Source: Flavobacterium luteolum (lineage in GTDB: Bacteria > Bacteroidota > Bacteroidia > Flavobacteriales > Flavobacteriaceae). Taken from it: a DNA stretch of 64,000 bases. Below, in pieces: positions 1-8,540 of this stretch; positions within the stretch are counted from its first letter, which is position 1, and every line of letters begins with the position of its first letter. The position numbers and the translations under genes were made by a program. The notes beneath the pieces are model-generated. The model did not search any database, was not told the origin of the DNA, and saw only the letters and a list, made by a program, of their open reading frames with translations. Location of the stretch: NCBI RefSeq assembly GCF_027111275.1, contig NZ_CP114286.1:682001-746000 (forward strand), written 5' to 3'.

Positions 1-696
1 ATCAGAAATAGAGGCAACATTAGTCACCAAACACTGACGATCGTCTTGAGATATTCTTACATTTGGAAGAATCGAAAAAACAGAATCACCTAAACGTTTT
101 GCAGCGATATGTGTGATCGTTTCGGTCATTCCATACGTTTCGTAGATTTCTGTTTTAAGTGGCAATAATTTTTCTTCGAGAGCCGAATCTAATTTTGCTC
201 CTCCGATAATAAGTTTTCGCACTTTAGAAAGTCCTTCGATAGAATTCTGAACTTGAAGTGGCACCATCGCAACAAAATCGTAAGTAGTACTATTTAAAGC
301 CAACGGATGCAAACTTGGCGAAACCACATCTAATTCTAATCCTAAAATCAAACTGCGAACCAGCATCATTTTTCCAGCGATAAATTGGGTTGGAAGACAC
401 AATAAAGCCTTGTCTCCTGGTTTTAAATCAAAAAAATCACCCGTAGCCAACGCTGACTGAATCATGGCTTGTTTTTGTAATCTAACCAACTTTGGAAGAC
501 CTGTTGTTCCAGAAGTTGTCATTTCGATATAATCCTTTTTATCAAACCAATCTAAAAAAAACTCTCCAATAGATTGTTCATAGCTATCTCCTTCTTTGAT
601 AAAACTATAAGCTACACGGCACAAATCTTTTGCATTTAAATGATATCCATTTAATTTAAAATAATTGTGAACGTTATTATGAGTTAAGTTTTGCAT
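1..696 (-). CDS. menE: O-succinylbenzoate-CoA ligase (MenE), 3' end outside window
   Basis: AMP-forming acyl-CoA ligase of menaquinone synthesis, which activates O-succinylbenzoate to its CoA thioester in the cytoplasm. The 232 visible residues begin MQNLTHNNVHNYFKLNGYH. They contain the phosphate-binding loop TTSGTTGLPK near residue 60, then PTQFIAGKMMLVR, and near residue 200 the adenylate-binding motif YETYGMTE. The C-terminal part, including the small lid domain, lies beyond base 1. The start ATG (696) is 4 bp after the stop of the CPBP protease gene, so the two are co-transcribed. The short N-terminus before the P-loop fits MenE of Bacteroidota better than long-chain acyl-CoA synthetases. 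Family assignment is by motif reading, not alignment. Confidence 0.85.
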   Translation of the reverse strand, partial: MQNLTHNNVHNYFKLNGYHLNAKDLCRVAYSFIKEGDSYEQSIGEFFLDWFDKKDYIEMTTSGTTGLPKLVRLQKQAMIQSALATGDFFDLKPGDKALLCLPTQFIAGKMMLVRSLILGLELDVVSPSLHPLALNSTTYDFVAMVPLQVQNSIEGLSKVRKLIIGGAKLDSALEEKLLPLKTEIYETYGMTETITHIAAKRLGDSVFSILPNVRISQDDRQCLVTNVASISD

Positions 697-700
697 ATTC

Positions 701-1633
701 TTAAGCATTTATTTCGACATTACTAATTTTTCCTGTTAATCTTTCTTTCCAATTGGTCCAGCCATATTTTTTACTGAAAATAAAAAGCAGAATTGGATAA
801 ATAACTACGACTGGCAAAAGGACGTCTATTCCCGCCGAAGGTTCTGAAAGATCTTTAAATATTGCATGAGTTTGAAATGCAGACCACTCAGAGGTTACCA
901 ATAATGCTCCTACAAGATTATTCGCAGCGTGAAAACCAAGCGCCAATTCCATTCCTTCATCCATTAAAGTAATTATTCCCAAAAATAGACCTGTACCCAT
1001 ATAATAAACCATCACTATATTACCCATTTTAGTTACCTCAGGATTACCCCAATGCAAAGACCCAAAAATAACGGAAGTCATAACAAGCGGAAACCATCTA
1101 TTGCGTGCTAAATTGGCAAATCCCTGCATTAAATAACCTCTAAAAACATATTCTTCTGTACTGGTTTGTATTGGAATTAAAATAATTCCTATAACGACCA
1201 AAATAAGAAAAGGTTTTAATTTAAAATTTAAAACAAAATTCTCTGGAGAAATAAAATAAACAATAAAAAAACTTAAAACAGAAATCGAACTCCATAAAAA
1301 GAAAGAAAAAAGAATTCGATTCCAATCTACTTTTGGCCTTGAAGTTGTGACTGATAAAAAAGTTTGATTATGCTTATATTTTACCACAAAATAAATTGCA
1401 GCAATAGCAAAAACAAAAGAAATCATTGCTAAGAAAAGCGTAATATTGGGTTCAAATATTTTCATGTAATTTCCATTAGAAGTCGAAATAATTTTACCTC
1501 CTAGATTTGCTCTAAATTCTATGGCAGCTATTAATGGAATTTGACCTATAAAAGACGCTGAAATAATAAAGACAGATCCTAAAAGATATTTCCAAAATTT
1601 ATTTTCGGGTTTAATCCCTTGTTCTAAAAACAT
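701..1633 (-). CDS. CPBP-family intramembrane metalloprotease
   Basis: Polytopic membrane protein of 310 aa in the CPBP (Abi/CAAX-protease-like) family. The three family motifs are visible: EEYVFRGYLMQG with E160, E161 and R165; FGSLHWGN with H194; and FHAANNLVG with H235 and N239. These form the expected metal or catalytic site inside the membrane. About eight hydrophobic stretches are evident. The gene lies immediately upstream of menE on the same strand. Substrate is unknown: bacterial members are linked to peptide or protein maturation and bacteriocin immunity, and nothing here points to one of these. Confidence 0.88.
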   Translation of the reverse strand: MFLEQGIKPENKFWKYLLGSVFIISASFIGQIPLIAAIEFRANLGGKIISTSNGNYMKIFEPNITLFLAMISFVFAIAAIYFVVKYKHNQTFLSVTTSRPKVDWNRILFSFFLWSSISVLSFFIVYFISPENFVLNFKLKPFLILVVIGIILIPIQTSTEEYVFRGYLMQGFANLARNRWFPLVMTSVIFGSLHWGNPEVTKMGNIVMVYYMGTGLFLGIITLMDEGMELALGFHAANNLVGALLVTSEWSAFQTHAIFKDLSEPSAGIDVLLPVVVIYPILLFIFSKKYGWTNWKERLTGKISNVEINA

Positions 1634-1682
1634 AAAGTTAAAATTTTAAAAAAATGAGAATTCAAATTCGATAAGTTAATCT

Positions 1683-1690
1683 TACTTTTG
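1683..1690 (+). promoter_or_regulatory. Bacteroidota -7 element upstream of ArsC-like gene
   Basis: TACTTTTG matches TAnnTTTG exactly. Transcription from it would start near 1697, so the possible TTG start at 1688 lies too early and the ATG at 1751 is preferred. No clear -33 TTG is seen at the usual distance. Confidence 0.5.
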
Positions 1691-1750
1691 GTATTGCTAA
1701 AATACCCCTTTTTTATTGTAAGAATATTTGAAACGATTAAATATAACAAA

Positions 1751-2095
1751 ATGATACAAATTTACCATAATCCGAGATGCGGAAAATCGAGAAACTGCCT
1801 TGCTTTTATCGAACAATCAAAGCAAGATTTTGAAATTATACCTTACTTAACCGAAACTCCAACTTTTGAACAGCTAAAAACATTATTAGGACAATTAAAT
1901 CTTGAACCAATTCAATTAATCAGAACCAAAGAAAAAATCTGGATCGAAAATTTCAAAGGCAAGACCTTAAGTAATGATGAGATTATCAATGCAATGGTAG
2001 AAAATCCTATTTTAATTGAGCGCCCTATTGTTGTAAAAGACGGAAAAGCAATAATTGGAAGAGATCCTGAACTTGTTGCTTCTTTTTTAGATTGA
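1751..2095 (+). CDS. ArsC/Spx-family glutaredoxin-like reductase
   Basis: Small thioredoxin-fold protein of 114 aa starting MIQIYHNPRCGKSRNC, with the ArsC-family active cysteine C10 in the pattern CGKSR. Family members reduce arsenate (arsenate reductase, glutaredoxin type) or have unknown thiol redox roles (YfgD or Spx-like). The conserved ERPIVV segment before the C-terminus is present. The frame is open upstream to a TTG at 1688, but a -7 promoter element overlaps that codon, so the ATG at 1751 is chosen. No arsB, acr3 or arsR is nearby, so an arsenic role is not supported by context. Confidence 0.85.
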   Translation: MIQIYHNPRCGKSRNCLAFIEQSKQDFEIIPYLTETPTFEQLKTLLGQLNLEPIQLIRTKEKIWIENFKGKTLSNDEIINAMVENPILIERPIVVKDGKAIIGRDPELVASFLD

Positions 2096-2120
2096 TTCTA
2101 AAATACCCTCTTAACATTTT

Positions 2121-2157
2121 TTTGTGATTTCTCTCTTTAAACCAAAAACTACATTTG
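2121..2157 (+). promoter_or_regulatory. Promoter of the outer-membrane receptor gene
   Basis: TTTG at 2121-2124 (-33) and TACATTTG at 2150-2157 (-7) precede the start at 2187. The gap of 25 bp is a little long; the -7 element itself is a perfect match. Confidence 0.55.
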
Positions 2158-2186
2158 CCGTCTAAAGAGAAAAGAAAAACCAGAAA

Positions 2187-4691
2187 ATGAAAAAAATCAA
2201 ATTTGCTGTATTACTTGTATTCTTGTTTACAAGTTTTTACAATTACTCTCAACAAGGTCCGGGCGGCAGACCCAAAGTAAAAGTCACTGGAAAAGTTTTC
2301 GAGAAAGTAAGCAAACAACCATTAGAATACGCTACAATTTCGCTTACCAAACCAAATGACACAAAAGTTGTTGCTGGTGGTATTACAAACCCGAAAGGAG
2401 AATTTGAAGTTGCAGTCGCGCCGGGAACTTACGATATAAAAGTGGAATTTATTTCATTCAAATCGACTGAAATTAAGCAAAAAAGCATTCAAGATGACAC
2501 CAATTTAGGTGTCGTAAACCTATCTGAAGATGCTGCACAATTGAACGAAGTTGTAGTTCGTGCCGAAAAATCGACTGTCGAGATCAAACTGGACAAAAAA
2601 GTATACAACGTTGGTCAAGATATGATTGTAAAAGGCGGAAGCGTTAGTGACGTTTTAGACAATGTTCCATCTGTTTCGGTTGACACAGAAGGAAATGTAA
2701 GTTTAAGAGGAAGCGACAATATTCGTATTTTAATTGACGGAAGACCATCGCAAGCTATAAATATAGCAGAAGCTTTAAGACAGCTTCCCGCAGATGCTAT
2801 TGATAAAGTAGAAGTAATTACAAATCCATCGGCACGTTATGATGCAGAAGGTGGATCTGGAATTATCAATATCATTCTTAAAAAAGGTAAAAACCAAGGT
2901 TTTAATGGAACTTTTATTGCCTCAACTGGTTTACCAGAAACGTATGGCGCAAGTGCCAACTTAAACTATAAAACTGAAAAGTTAAACTATTTCACCACTG
3001 CTGGTTACAACTATAGAACTACAGAAGGAGCTGGTAAAACAAATTCAGAATATTTTGATCAAAACAAAGTAACAAAAAGTTATTTAGACGAAGACCGTGA
3101 TACAAAACGTGTCAGAAACGGATTTAATGGAAGAGCTGGTGTTGAATGGACACTGACTCCTTCTACATTTTGGACAAATGCAATCAATTACCAAAAAAAC
3201 ACTGGTGACGATAGAGATTTGATCAATTATTACAACTACGATGCTGCACATAATTATACAGGAACATCGTATCGTTTAAATGACGCAGATACTGGAAGTG
3301 AAAACTTTGAGTATACTTCGAACTTTATTAAAAATTTCAATGATAAAGGACATAAACTTACTGCAGATCTTTCGATTTCGAGAAATACAGATGACAGTTA
3401 TAGCACCATAACAGCTTCACCAAATTTCAATAATACACTAAACGATCAAATACAAAAACAAGTATTATTTCAAGCCGATTATGTTCTTCCATTGGGTAAA
3501 GGAGGGCAATTTGAAGCAGGCTACAAAGGAAGTTTTGGAGACTTGAATAATGAATATTATGTAACTACCATCGAAAATAATGTTCCAGTAAAGGATCCTA
3601 ATTTATCAAACACATTAGAATACAAAGAAAACATCAATGCACTTTACACTCAATATGGCTTTAAAGTAAATAAATTCTCTTATTTATTTGGCCTAAGATG
3701 GGAAGACACAGATATTCATGTTAACTTATTAGACAACAGCAATTTCAATACTAAAAAATACAACAACTTGTTTCCAAGTGCTTTTATTAGTTATGAAATC
3801 TCAGATCAAAGCAACTTTTCTGCAAGTTATAGCAAACGTTTATCTAGACCAAGAGGTCGTTTCATGAACCCTGCTGTAAATTATGCGAGCAACATTAATA
3901 TCTTTCAAGGAAATCCAGACTTAGACCCATCTTTAACAGATAAATATGATATTGGTTATATTAAAAAATGGGATAAAGTAACCTTCAATACATCTGCCTA
4001 TTTTGAAGATACAAAAGACGTTTTCAGCTTTGTAAGATCTCCTACTGGTGATTATGTAACTGCTGATGGTGAAGTGGTAACTCCTGCACCAGGTGAAGTA
4101 GTTCACGGTACTCCAGTAATCAAAAGTCAGCCTATTAACTTAGGAAAAGAACAAAAATTTGGTTTCGAATTCACATTTAATTACACTCCTTACAAATGGT
4201 GGAAATTAAACAGTAACTTCAATTTCTTTAATGTAAAAACTACAGGAGAACACAGTTACGTAGATACGCAAGGAAATACTATAGTTCAAAATTTAGACAA
4301 TCAGGCTACATCTTGGTTTGCAAGAGTAAACTCTAAAGTTACTTTACCATATAAAATTGACTGGCAATTGACAGCAATGTACAACGGAGAGCAAAAAACA
4401 GCTCAAGGTAAAAACTTAGGGCAATTCGGAATGAATACTGCTTTAAGTAAAGATGTTATGAAAGATAAAGCGACAATTGCTTTCAACATTAGCGACGTTT
4501 TCAATTCAAGAAAAATGAGATCATACACTTATTTAGATGGAGTGACTTCGTATAGCGAATTCCAATTCCGTAAACGTCAATTCAATTTATCATTCACTTA
4601 CCGTTTCAACAAACCAAAGAGCGAAAGAGATAAAAACGCACAGCCTAGAAATGATGGCGGCGGAGAAGGCGGCGGAGATTTTCCAGGATAA
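2187..4691 (+). CDS. Outer-membrane beta-barrel receptor (TonB-dependent receptor-like)
   Basis: 834-aa outer-membrane protein. It has a Sec signal peptide (residues 1-21, MKKIKFAVLLVFLFTSFYNY), a carboxypeptidase-regulatory-like beta-sandwich at about 32-110, a plug-like domain around 145-230 (DVLDNVPSVSVDTEGNVSLRG, then NPSARYDAEGGSGIINIILKK), and a long barrel ending in aromatic-rich strands. This is the OMP_b-brl_3 type of TonB-linked receptor common in Flavobacteria. The tail after the barrel is low-complexity and rich in Gly, Asp and Glu. The gene stands alone, followed by a hairpin terminator. Ligand is unknown. Confidence 0.88.
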   Translation: MKKIKFAVLLVFLFTSFYNYSQQGPGGRPKVKVTGKVFEKVSKQPLEYATISLTKPNDTKVVAGGITNPKGEFEVAVAPGTYDIKVEFISFKSTEIKQKSIQDDTNLGVVNLSEDAAQLNEVVVRAEKSTVEIKLDKKVYNVGQDMIVKGGSVSDVLDNVPSVSVDTEGNVSLRGSDNIRILIDGRPSQAINIAEALRQLPADAIDKVEVITNPSARYDAEGGSGIINIILKKGKNQGFNGTFIASTGLPETYGASANLNYKTEKLNYFTTAGYNYRTTEGAGKTNSEYFDQNKVTKSYLDEDRDTKRVRNGFNGRAGVEWTLTPSTFWTNAINYQKNTGDDRDLINYYNYDAAHNYTGTSYRLNDADTGSENFEYTSNFIKNFNDKGHKLTADLSISRNTDDSYSTITASPNFNNTLNDQIQKQVLFQADYVLPLGKGGQFEAGYKGSFGDLNNEYYVTTIENNVPVKDPNLSNTLEYKENINALYTQYGFKVNKFSYLFGLRWEDTDIHVNLLDNSNFNTKKYNNLFPSAFISYEISDQSNFSASYSKRLSRPRGRFMNPAVNYASNINIFQGNPDLDPSLTDKYDIGYIKKWDKVTFNTSAYFEDTKDVFSFVRSPTGDYVTADGEVVTPAPGEVVHGTPVIKSQPINLGKEQKFGFEFTFNYTPYKWWKLNSNFNFFNVKTTGEHSYVDTQGNTIVQNLDNQATSWFARVNSKVTLPYKIDWQLTAMYNGEQKTAQGKNLGQFGMNTALSKDVMKDKATIAFNISDVFNSRKMRSYTYLDGVTSYSEFQFRKRQFNLSFTYRFNKPKSERDKNAQPRNDGGGEGGGDFPG

Positions 4692-4806
4692 TTTTTTTAA
4701 ATTCCAATACTGAAATTCTAAATTTCAATCCAATTGGATAACTTCTAAAATTTAAAATCCAAATTCCAATTTTAAAGTTGGAATTTGGATTTCTTTATTT
4801 ATAACG

Positions 4807-4838
4807 AAACCCGATAGGTTTTAAAACCTGTCGGGTTT
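4807..4838 (+). terminator. Hairpin after the outer-membrane receptor gene
   Basis: 15-bp arms (4807-4821 and 4824-4838) around AAACCCG/CGGGTTT pair with a single G-U and a 2-nt loop. The same AAACCCGACA-type arms recur at 57871-57914, so this is also a member of a dispersed hairpin family used at gene ends. Confidence 0.6.
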
Positions 4839-4890
4839 AAATACGATTCAATTTGGAATTTGGAATTTCTTTTTTATTTGTACCAAAAAA

Positions 4891-4912
4891 AAAGAACCCT
4901 AATGGGTTCTTT
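4891..4912 (-). terminator. Intrinsic terminator for the 57-codon gene
   Basis: Perfect 9-bp stem AAAGAACCC/GGGTTCTTT with a 4-nt loop. Read on the minus strand it is followed by a run of T, just downstream of the stop codon at 4934. Confidence 0.75.
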
Positions 4913-4933
4913 TCTTATGACATCAATCTAAAA

Positions 4934-5107
4934 TTAAATAGATTGTTCTTCTTGTCTTTTTCTGGCTCTTTTTTCTTTGATCATTTCCCAGCTAGCACCC
5001 GTAACCCAGTAAGATACGAAACCAACTAAGAAAAACATTAACCAAAACCCTATAGTTAGTATGGTTAAGAAAAGTAAAAAGCCTAAGTACTGTGAAAATT
5101 CAAACAT
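4934..5107 (-). CDS. Small membrane protein (57 aa)
   Basis: Short ORF starting MFEFSQYLGFLLFLTILTIG. It has one or two hydrophobic helices (about residues 7-36) and a basic, charged C-terminal tail (KEKRARKRQEEQSI). It has its own promoter (TTG-N20-TACATTTG at 5135-5165) and its own terminator (4891-4912), which is good evidence that it is a real gene. Function is not recognised. The layout of one hydrophobic hairpin plus a cytoplasmic basic tail gives no specific clue. Confidence 0.7.
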   Translation of the reverse strand: MFEFSQYLGFLLFLTILTIGFWLMFFLVGFVSYWVTGASWEMIKEKRARKRQEEQSI

Positions 5108-5134
5108 GTTTTCCGGAATTTTTGAATGTTACGA

Positions 5135-5165
5135 CAAATGTAGGGTATATATTTTTTCTCAGCAA
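5135..5165 (-). promoter_or_regulatory. Promoter of the 57-codon membrane protein gene
   Basis: Read on the minus strand: TTG (5163-5165), 20 bp, TACATTTG (5135-5142). Both elements match the Bacteroidota consensus and the spacing is standard. Confidence 0.7.
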
Positions 5166-5284
5166 TAAAATCTAAATCAATTTTCGTTAAATAACATTTA
5201 TCCGTATATTTATACTCATTTTAAATAAGGACTTTTTTCCGAATATTATTCAACTGTCTAAATTAGAAGAATATGAGTATTTTA

Positions 5285-5368
5285 AGGAGCTATTTCCCGC
5301 TATCCGCTACAATCTTTTATGTTTTTAAAGAAAAAACATAAAAGGATTTCCACTCCTATCGGGGCTAG
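5285..5368. repeat. Structured intergenic element with 13-bp hairpin
   Basis: The segment runs from AAGGAGCTATTTCCCGC to CTATCGGGGCTAG and has a perfect 13-bp stem in its centre (5314-5326 with 5332-5344). It is non-coding. Its outer parts have complementary CCCG and CGGG blocks, so the whole can fold as a long imperfect hairpin. From memory, similar elements recur in Flavobacterium intergenic regions. Only one copy is visible here. The rest of 5108-5533 holds nothing else recognised. Confidence 0.5.
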
Positions 5369-5533
5369 AATTCATATTCAAAAGAAATTTGAAAAAACCC
5401 CAATATAAAAAATCCGTTTTAATCCGCGTTTTTACGAAGTAAATCAGCATTATCCGTGTTCCTTTTAATCTCAAAGATTGCAAGCTAAATCCAACAACTC
5501 ACATTTTACAGATAACATTTTACAAGCAACATA

Positions 5534-6919
5534 ATGAAATACAGAATAGAAAAAGACACCATGGGCGAAGTTCAAGTCCCAGCCGATAAATATTGGGGTG
5601 CACAAACAGAACGTTCGAGAAATAATTTCAAAATCGGACCAGTGGCATCTATGCCAAAAGAAATCATAGAAGGTTTTGCTTATCTGAAAAAAGCTGCCGC
5701 TTATGCCAATTATGATTTAGGAGTTTTACCAATCGAAAAAAGAGATGCAATTGCAACAGTTTGCGACGAAATCCTCGAAGGCAAACTAGACGATCAGTTT
5801 CCACTTGTAATCTGGCAAACGGGCTCTGGAACACAAAGCAATATGAATGTAAATGAAGTAATTGCCAACCGAGCTCAAGTTCTTAAAGGTTTTGAAATCG
5901 GCGAAGGTGAACAGTTCATAAAAGCCAATGACGATGTGAACAAATCACAATCATCAAACGATACTTTCCCAACCGGAATGCATATTGCAGCTTATAAAAT
6001 GGTAGTTGAAACCACTATTCCAGGTGTAGAAAAACTTCACGCGACATTAGCAAAAAAAGCAGTCGAATTTAAAGACGTTGTCAAAATCGGGCGAACACAT
6101 TTAATGGACGCTACACCATTAACACTTGGACAAGAAATTTCTGGTTACGCCGCTCAATTAGCCTTCGGATTAAAAGCTTTGAAAAATACTTTAGCCCATT
6201 TATCTGAAATCGCCCTTGGAGGAACCGCTGTCGGAACTGGATTAAACACCCCAAAAGGATACGATGTAAAAGTTGCTGAGTATATTGCAAAATTCACCAA
6301 ACATCCTTTTGTAACAGCAGAAAACAAGTTTGAAGCACTCGCAGCACACGATGCCATTGTAGAAACACACGGAGCTTTAAAACAATTAGCAGTTTCTTTA
6401 AACAAAATCGCTAATGATGTAAGAATGTTGGCTTCGGGTCCGAGATCTGGAATTGGCGAAATCCATATCCCTGAAAATGAACCAGGATCTTCTATTATGC
6501 CCGGAAAAGTAAATCCGACACAATGTGAAGCTTTAACCATGGTTTGTGCTCAAGTTATCGGAAACGATATGGCCATTGCCGTTGGAGGTATGCAAGGACA
6601 TTATGAACTAAATGTTTTCAAACCTGTAATGGCAGCTAACTTTTTACAATCGGCACAATTACTGGGCGATGCTTGTGTTTCATTTGACGAACATTGCGCT
6701 CAAGGAATCGAGCCAAACCATAAACGAATTAAAGAATTAGTAGATAATTCGTTGATGTTAGTTACCGCATTAAACACTAAAATTGGATATTATAAAGCTG
6801 CGGAAATCGCTCAAACCGCCCACAAAAACGGAACAACTTTAAAAGAAGAAGCCGTTCGCCTAGGTTATGTAACATCAGAAGATTTTGATGCTTGGGTAAA
6901 ACCTGAGGATATGGTTTGA
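5534..6919 (+). CDS. fumC: Class II fumarate hydratase
   Basis: Cytoplasmic TCA-cycle enzyme (fumarate to L-malate), 461 aa, the usual length for iron-independent class II fumarases. The superfamily signature [11 protein letters not shown] is at residues 318-328. Other conserved blocks are [42 protein letters not shown] and the C-terminal [19 protein letters not shown]. Aspartase and argininosuccinate lyase share the signature, but the GSGTQSNMN and GRTHLMDA blocks fit FumC. The gene is monocistronic and followed by a shared bidirectional terminator. Confidence 0.96.
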   Translation: MKYRIEKDTMGEVQVPADKYWGAQTERSRNNFKIGPVASMPKEIIEGFAYLKKAAAYANYDLGVLPIEKRDAIATVCDEILEGKLDDQFPLVIWQTGSGTQSNMNVNEVIANRAQVLKGFEIGEGEQFIKANDDVNKSQSSNDTFPTGMHIAAYKMVVETTIPGVEKLHATLAKKAVEFKDVVKIGRTHLMDATPLTLGQEISGYAAQLAFGLKALKNTLAHLSEIALGGTAVGTGLNTPKGYDVKVAEYIAKFTKHPFVTAENKFEALAAHDAIVETHGALKQLAVSLNKIANDVRMLASGPRSGIGEIHIPENEPGSSIMPGKVNPTQCEALTMVCAQVIGNDMAIAVGGMQGHYELNVFKPVMAANFLQSAQLLGDACVSFDEHCAQGIEPNHKRIKELVDNSLMLVTALNTKIGYYKAAEIAQTAHKNGTTLKEEAVRLGYVTSEDFDAWVKPEDMV

Positions 6920-6970
6920 CTTAATTGTGAATTATTAATTGTGAATTGTTAATTATCAAAAATGACGTAC

Positions 6971-7035
6971 TGTCAAACTGAGCGGAGTCGAAGTCTTATT
7001 AGATCTGAAGCCCTTCGACTTCGCTCAGGGTGACA
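6971..7035. repeat. Dispersed inverted repeat (GAGCGGAGTCGAAG family)
   Basis: Arms of 23 bp (6971-6993 and 7013-7035) are inverted and differ at three positions. Related inverted pairs are found at 35835-35938 and 42549-42611, always between genes. Confidence 0.7.
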
Positions 7036-7043
7036 AATAAAAC

Positions 7044-7073
7044 AAAAGCCTGAAATTGATATTTCAGGCTTTT
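7044..7073. terminator. Bidirectional terminator between fumC and the dehydrogenase gene
   Basis: Perfect 13-bp stem AAAAGCCTGAAAT/ATTTCAGGCTTTT with loop TGAT. It has T runs on both strands and lies between convergent genes. Confidence 0.85.
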
Positions 7074-7091
7074 TAATTTATAATTCAAAAT

Positions 7092-8300
7092 TTACAACTC
7101 ACCATTATCAACATAGTCTTGCAAATAGCTAAATCTTTCTGTCAGTTTTCCATTTTCTGTGATTTTGGCTCGTTTTAAGATTCCGTCTTTATCTCCGTTG
7201 AAGAAAGCAGGAATTACGTGCTCCATAAACTGTTCACCAAAACCTTCGCTGGCATCTTTTGGAATTTCGCAAGGAAGATTATCTACTGCCATGACCGCAA
7301 CTGCTGCGGGATGAAAGAAATCAACTTCACGATCTTCTAAAGGAAAATATCCATATAACGGTTCTTCAATTGTTGACGAACGAACCGTACAAGCAATTGG
7401 TCCATTTACATCGCAAGAAATATCGGCTACAACTTTCAATTTGCAATCACTTGCATTGAGCATTTCTTTGGTTAAAATCATTGGCGCATTGCTCGCATAA
7501 AAATGTCCAGCAAAATAGATATCAGAAACTTTAGTGAATCTTTCAAAATCAGATTCATACTCTTCAGGATGATTCACAAAATCTGTAAAATCCAAAACCT
7601 GACCGTCTTTTCTTTTGTTATATTCTAAAACATCTAACTGTACATAAACAGCTTGAGCGTATTTCTTTGTCAGATAATTATCAATTGTAATTTCTTTTAC
7701 TTTTATTGCATCCAAAATTTCTTTTGCTCCGCTCCCGACCTTTCCAGTTCCAGTAACCACAAATTTTAAAGCCGGCATTGTAATGCGTTTTAAATGCTTT
7801 ATCAAATCCTCTTTTCCTGAAAGAGATTCTGCTTTTGGAAGTTTAAACAATTCAAATTTAATTCCGAACGCACGAATTCCGTTATAAACACCAACCATTC
7901 CAGCATACTTTCCGAAACCAATTAAACGATGATCATGCTCATTTACAATCGTTTCATGATCGTATAAATCGATATTTTTTTCTAAAATCGCCTGAAGCAG
8001 TTTTCTATTATGAGGCTGTTTTTTAATAGTATGAGAAAAAAAGAAATAAGATTTATTTGGAATCAAATCGTCTACAGGAACTTCTTTTACACCAAACAAA
8101 ACATCGCAGTCAGATACATCATCAGCAACGGTAATTCCCATATTTTTATAATCGTCATCAGAAAATATTCTGATATCTGAACTTTCAACTTTTACAGAAG
8201 CATCATGATAAAGCTGCTTTAGTCTTGTCAATTCATTTGGAGAAAAAACAACTCTTCTATCTGGAGGGTTTTTTCTCTCTTTTATGATTCCAAATTTCAT
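7092..8300 (-). CDS. Lysine-ketoglutarate reductase-like NAD(P)-dependent dehydrogenase
   Basis: 402-aa protein of the alanine dehydrogenase / transhydrogenase (AlaDh_PNT) superfamily. The N-terminal half reads YFFFSHTIKKQPHNRKLLQA, then FGKYAGMVGVYNGIRAFG. This closely resembles the lysine-ketoglutarate reductase half of eukaryotic AASS, which forms saccharopine from lysine and 2-oxoglutarate. A nucleotide-binding loop TGTGKVGSGA lies near residue 185. The saccharopine dehydrogenase half is absent and no lysine genes are adjacent, so the substrate is inferred only from resemblance; alanine dehydrogenase-like activity is an alternative. Monocistronic. Confidence 0.75.
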   Translation of the reverse strand: MKFGIIKERKNPPDRRVVFSPNELTRLKQLYHDASVKVESSDIRIFSDDDYKNMGITVADDVSDCDVLFGVKEVPVDDLIPNKSYFFFSHTIKKQPHNRKLLQAILEKNIDLYDHETIVNEHDHRLIGFGKYAGMVGVYNGIRAFGIKFELFKLPKAESLSGKEDLIKHLKRITMPALKFVVTGTGKVGSGAKEILDAIKVKEITIDNYLTKKYAQAVYVQLDVLEYNKRKDGQVLDFTDFVNHPEEYESDFERFTKVSDIYFAGHFYASNAPMILTKEMLNASDCKLKVVADISCDVNGPIACTVRSSTIEEPLYGYFPLEDREVDFFHPAAVAVMAVDNLPCEIPKDASEGFGEQFMEHVIPAFFNGDKDGILKRAKITENGKLTERFSYLQDYVDNGEL

Positions 8301-8353
8301 TTAATGTGGTTTTTTAGTATTTTATAATATAACTTTTTACAATGTATTTGTTT

Positions 8354-8389
8354 CAAATATAACAAATTTAGTTAAAATTTTGTTTCAAA
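8354..8389 (-). promoter_or_regulatory. Promoter candidates for the dehydrogenase gene
   Basis: On the minus strand TATATTTG (8354-8361) and, just upstream, TAAATTTG (8363-8370) both match the -7 consensus. A TTTG at 8386-8389 could serve as -33 (24 bp from the first element). Confidence 0.5.
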
Positions 8390-8520
8390 AATTCTATTTA
8401 GAATGTTTTAAAACCGTTAAAAGCTGAAAAACAACCGACTAAAATTTACTTTTCTTAAAAAAAAGTTAAAAAACACAAATTAAAGCCCCAGAACCAAGAA
8501 TACAACAAAATTGAATTCGA

Positions 8521-8528
8521 TATATTTG
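8521..8528 (+). promoter_or_regulatory. -7 element of the serine hydrolase gene
   Basis: TATATTTG is a perfect -7 match ending only 12 bp before the ATG at 8541, so the transcript would have a very short or no leader. Confidence 0.5.
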
Positions 8529-8540
8529 TTTTAAAGAACG

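Noticed and set aside
1688..1750. 21-codon N-terminal extension of the ArsC-like protein from a TTG
   Set aside because: A -7 promoter element overlaps the TTG, and the ATG at 1751 gives the normal family N-terminus.
6154..6540. 128-codon ORF antisense to fumC
   Set aside because: It lies wholly inside a well-supported core gene on the other strand and has no recognisable domain.
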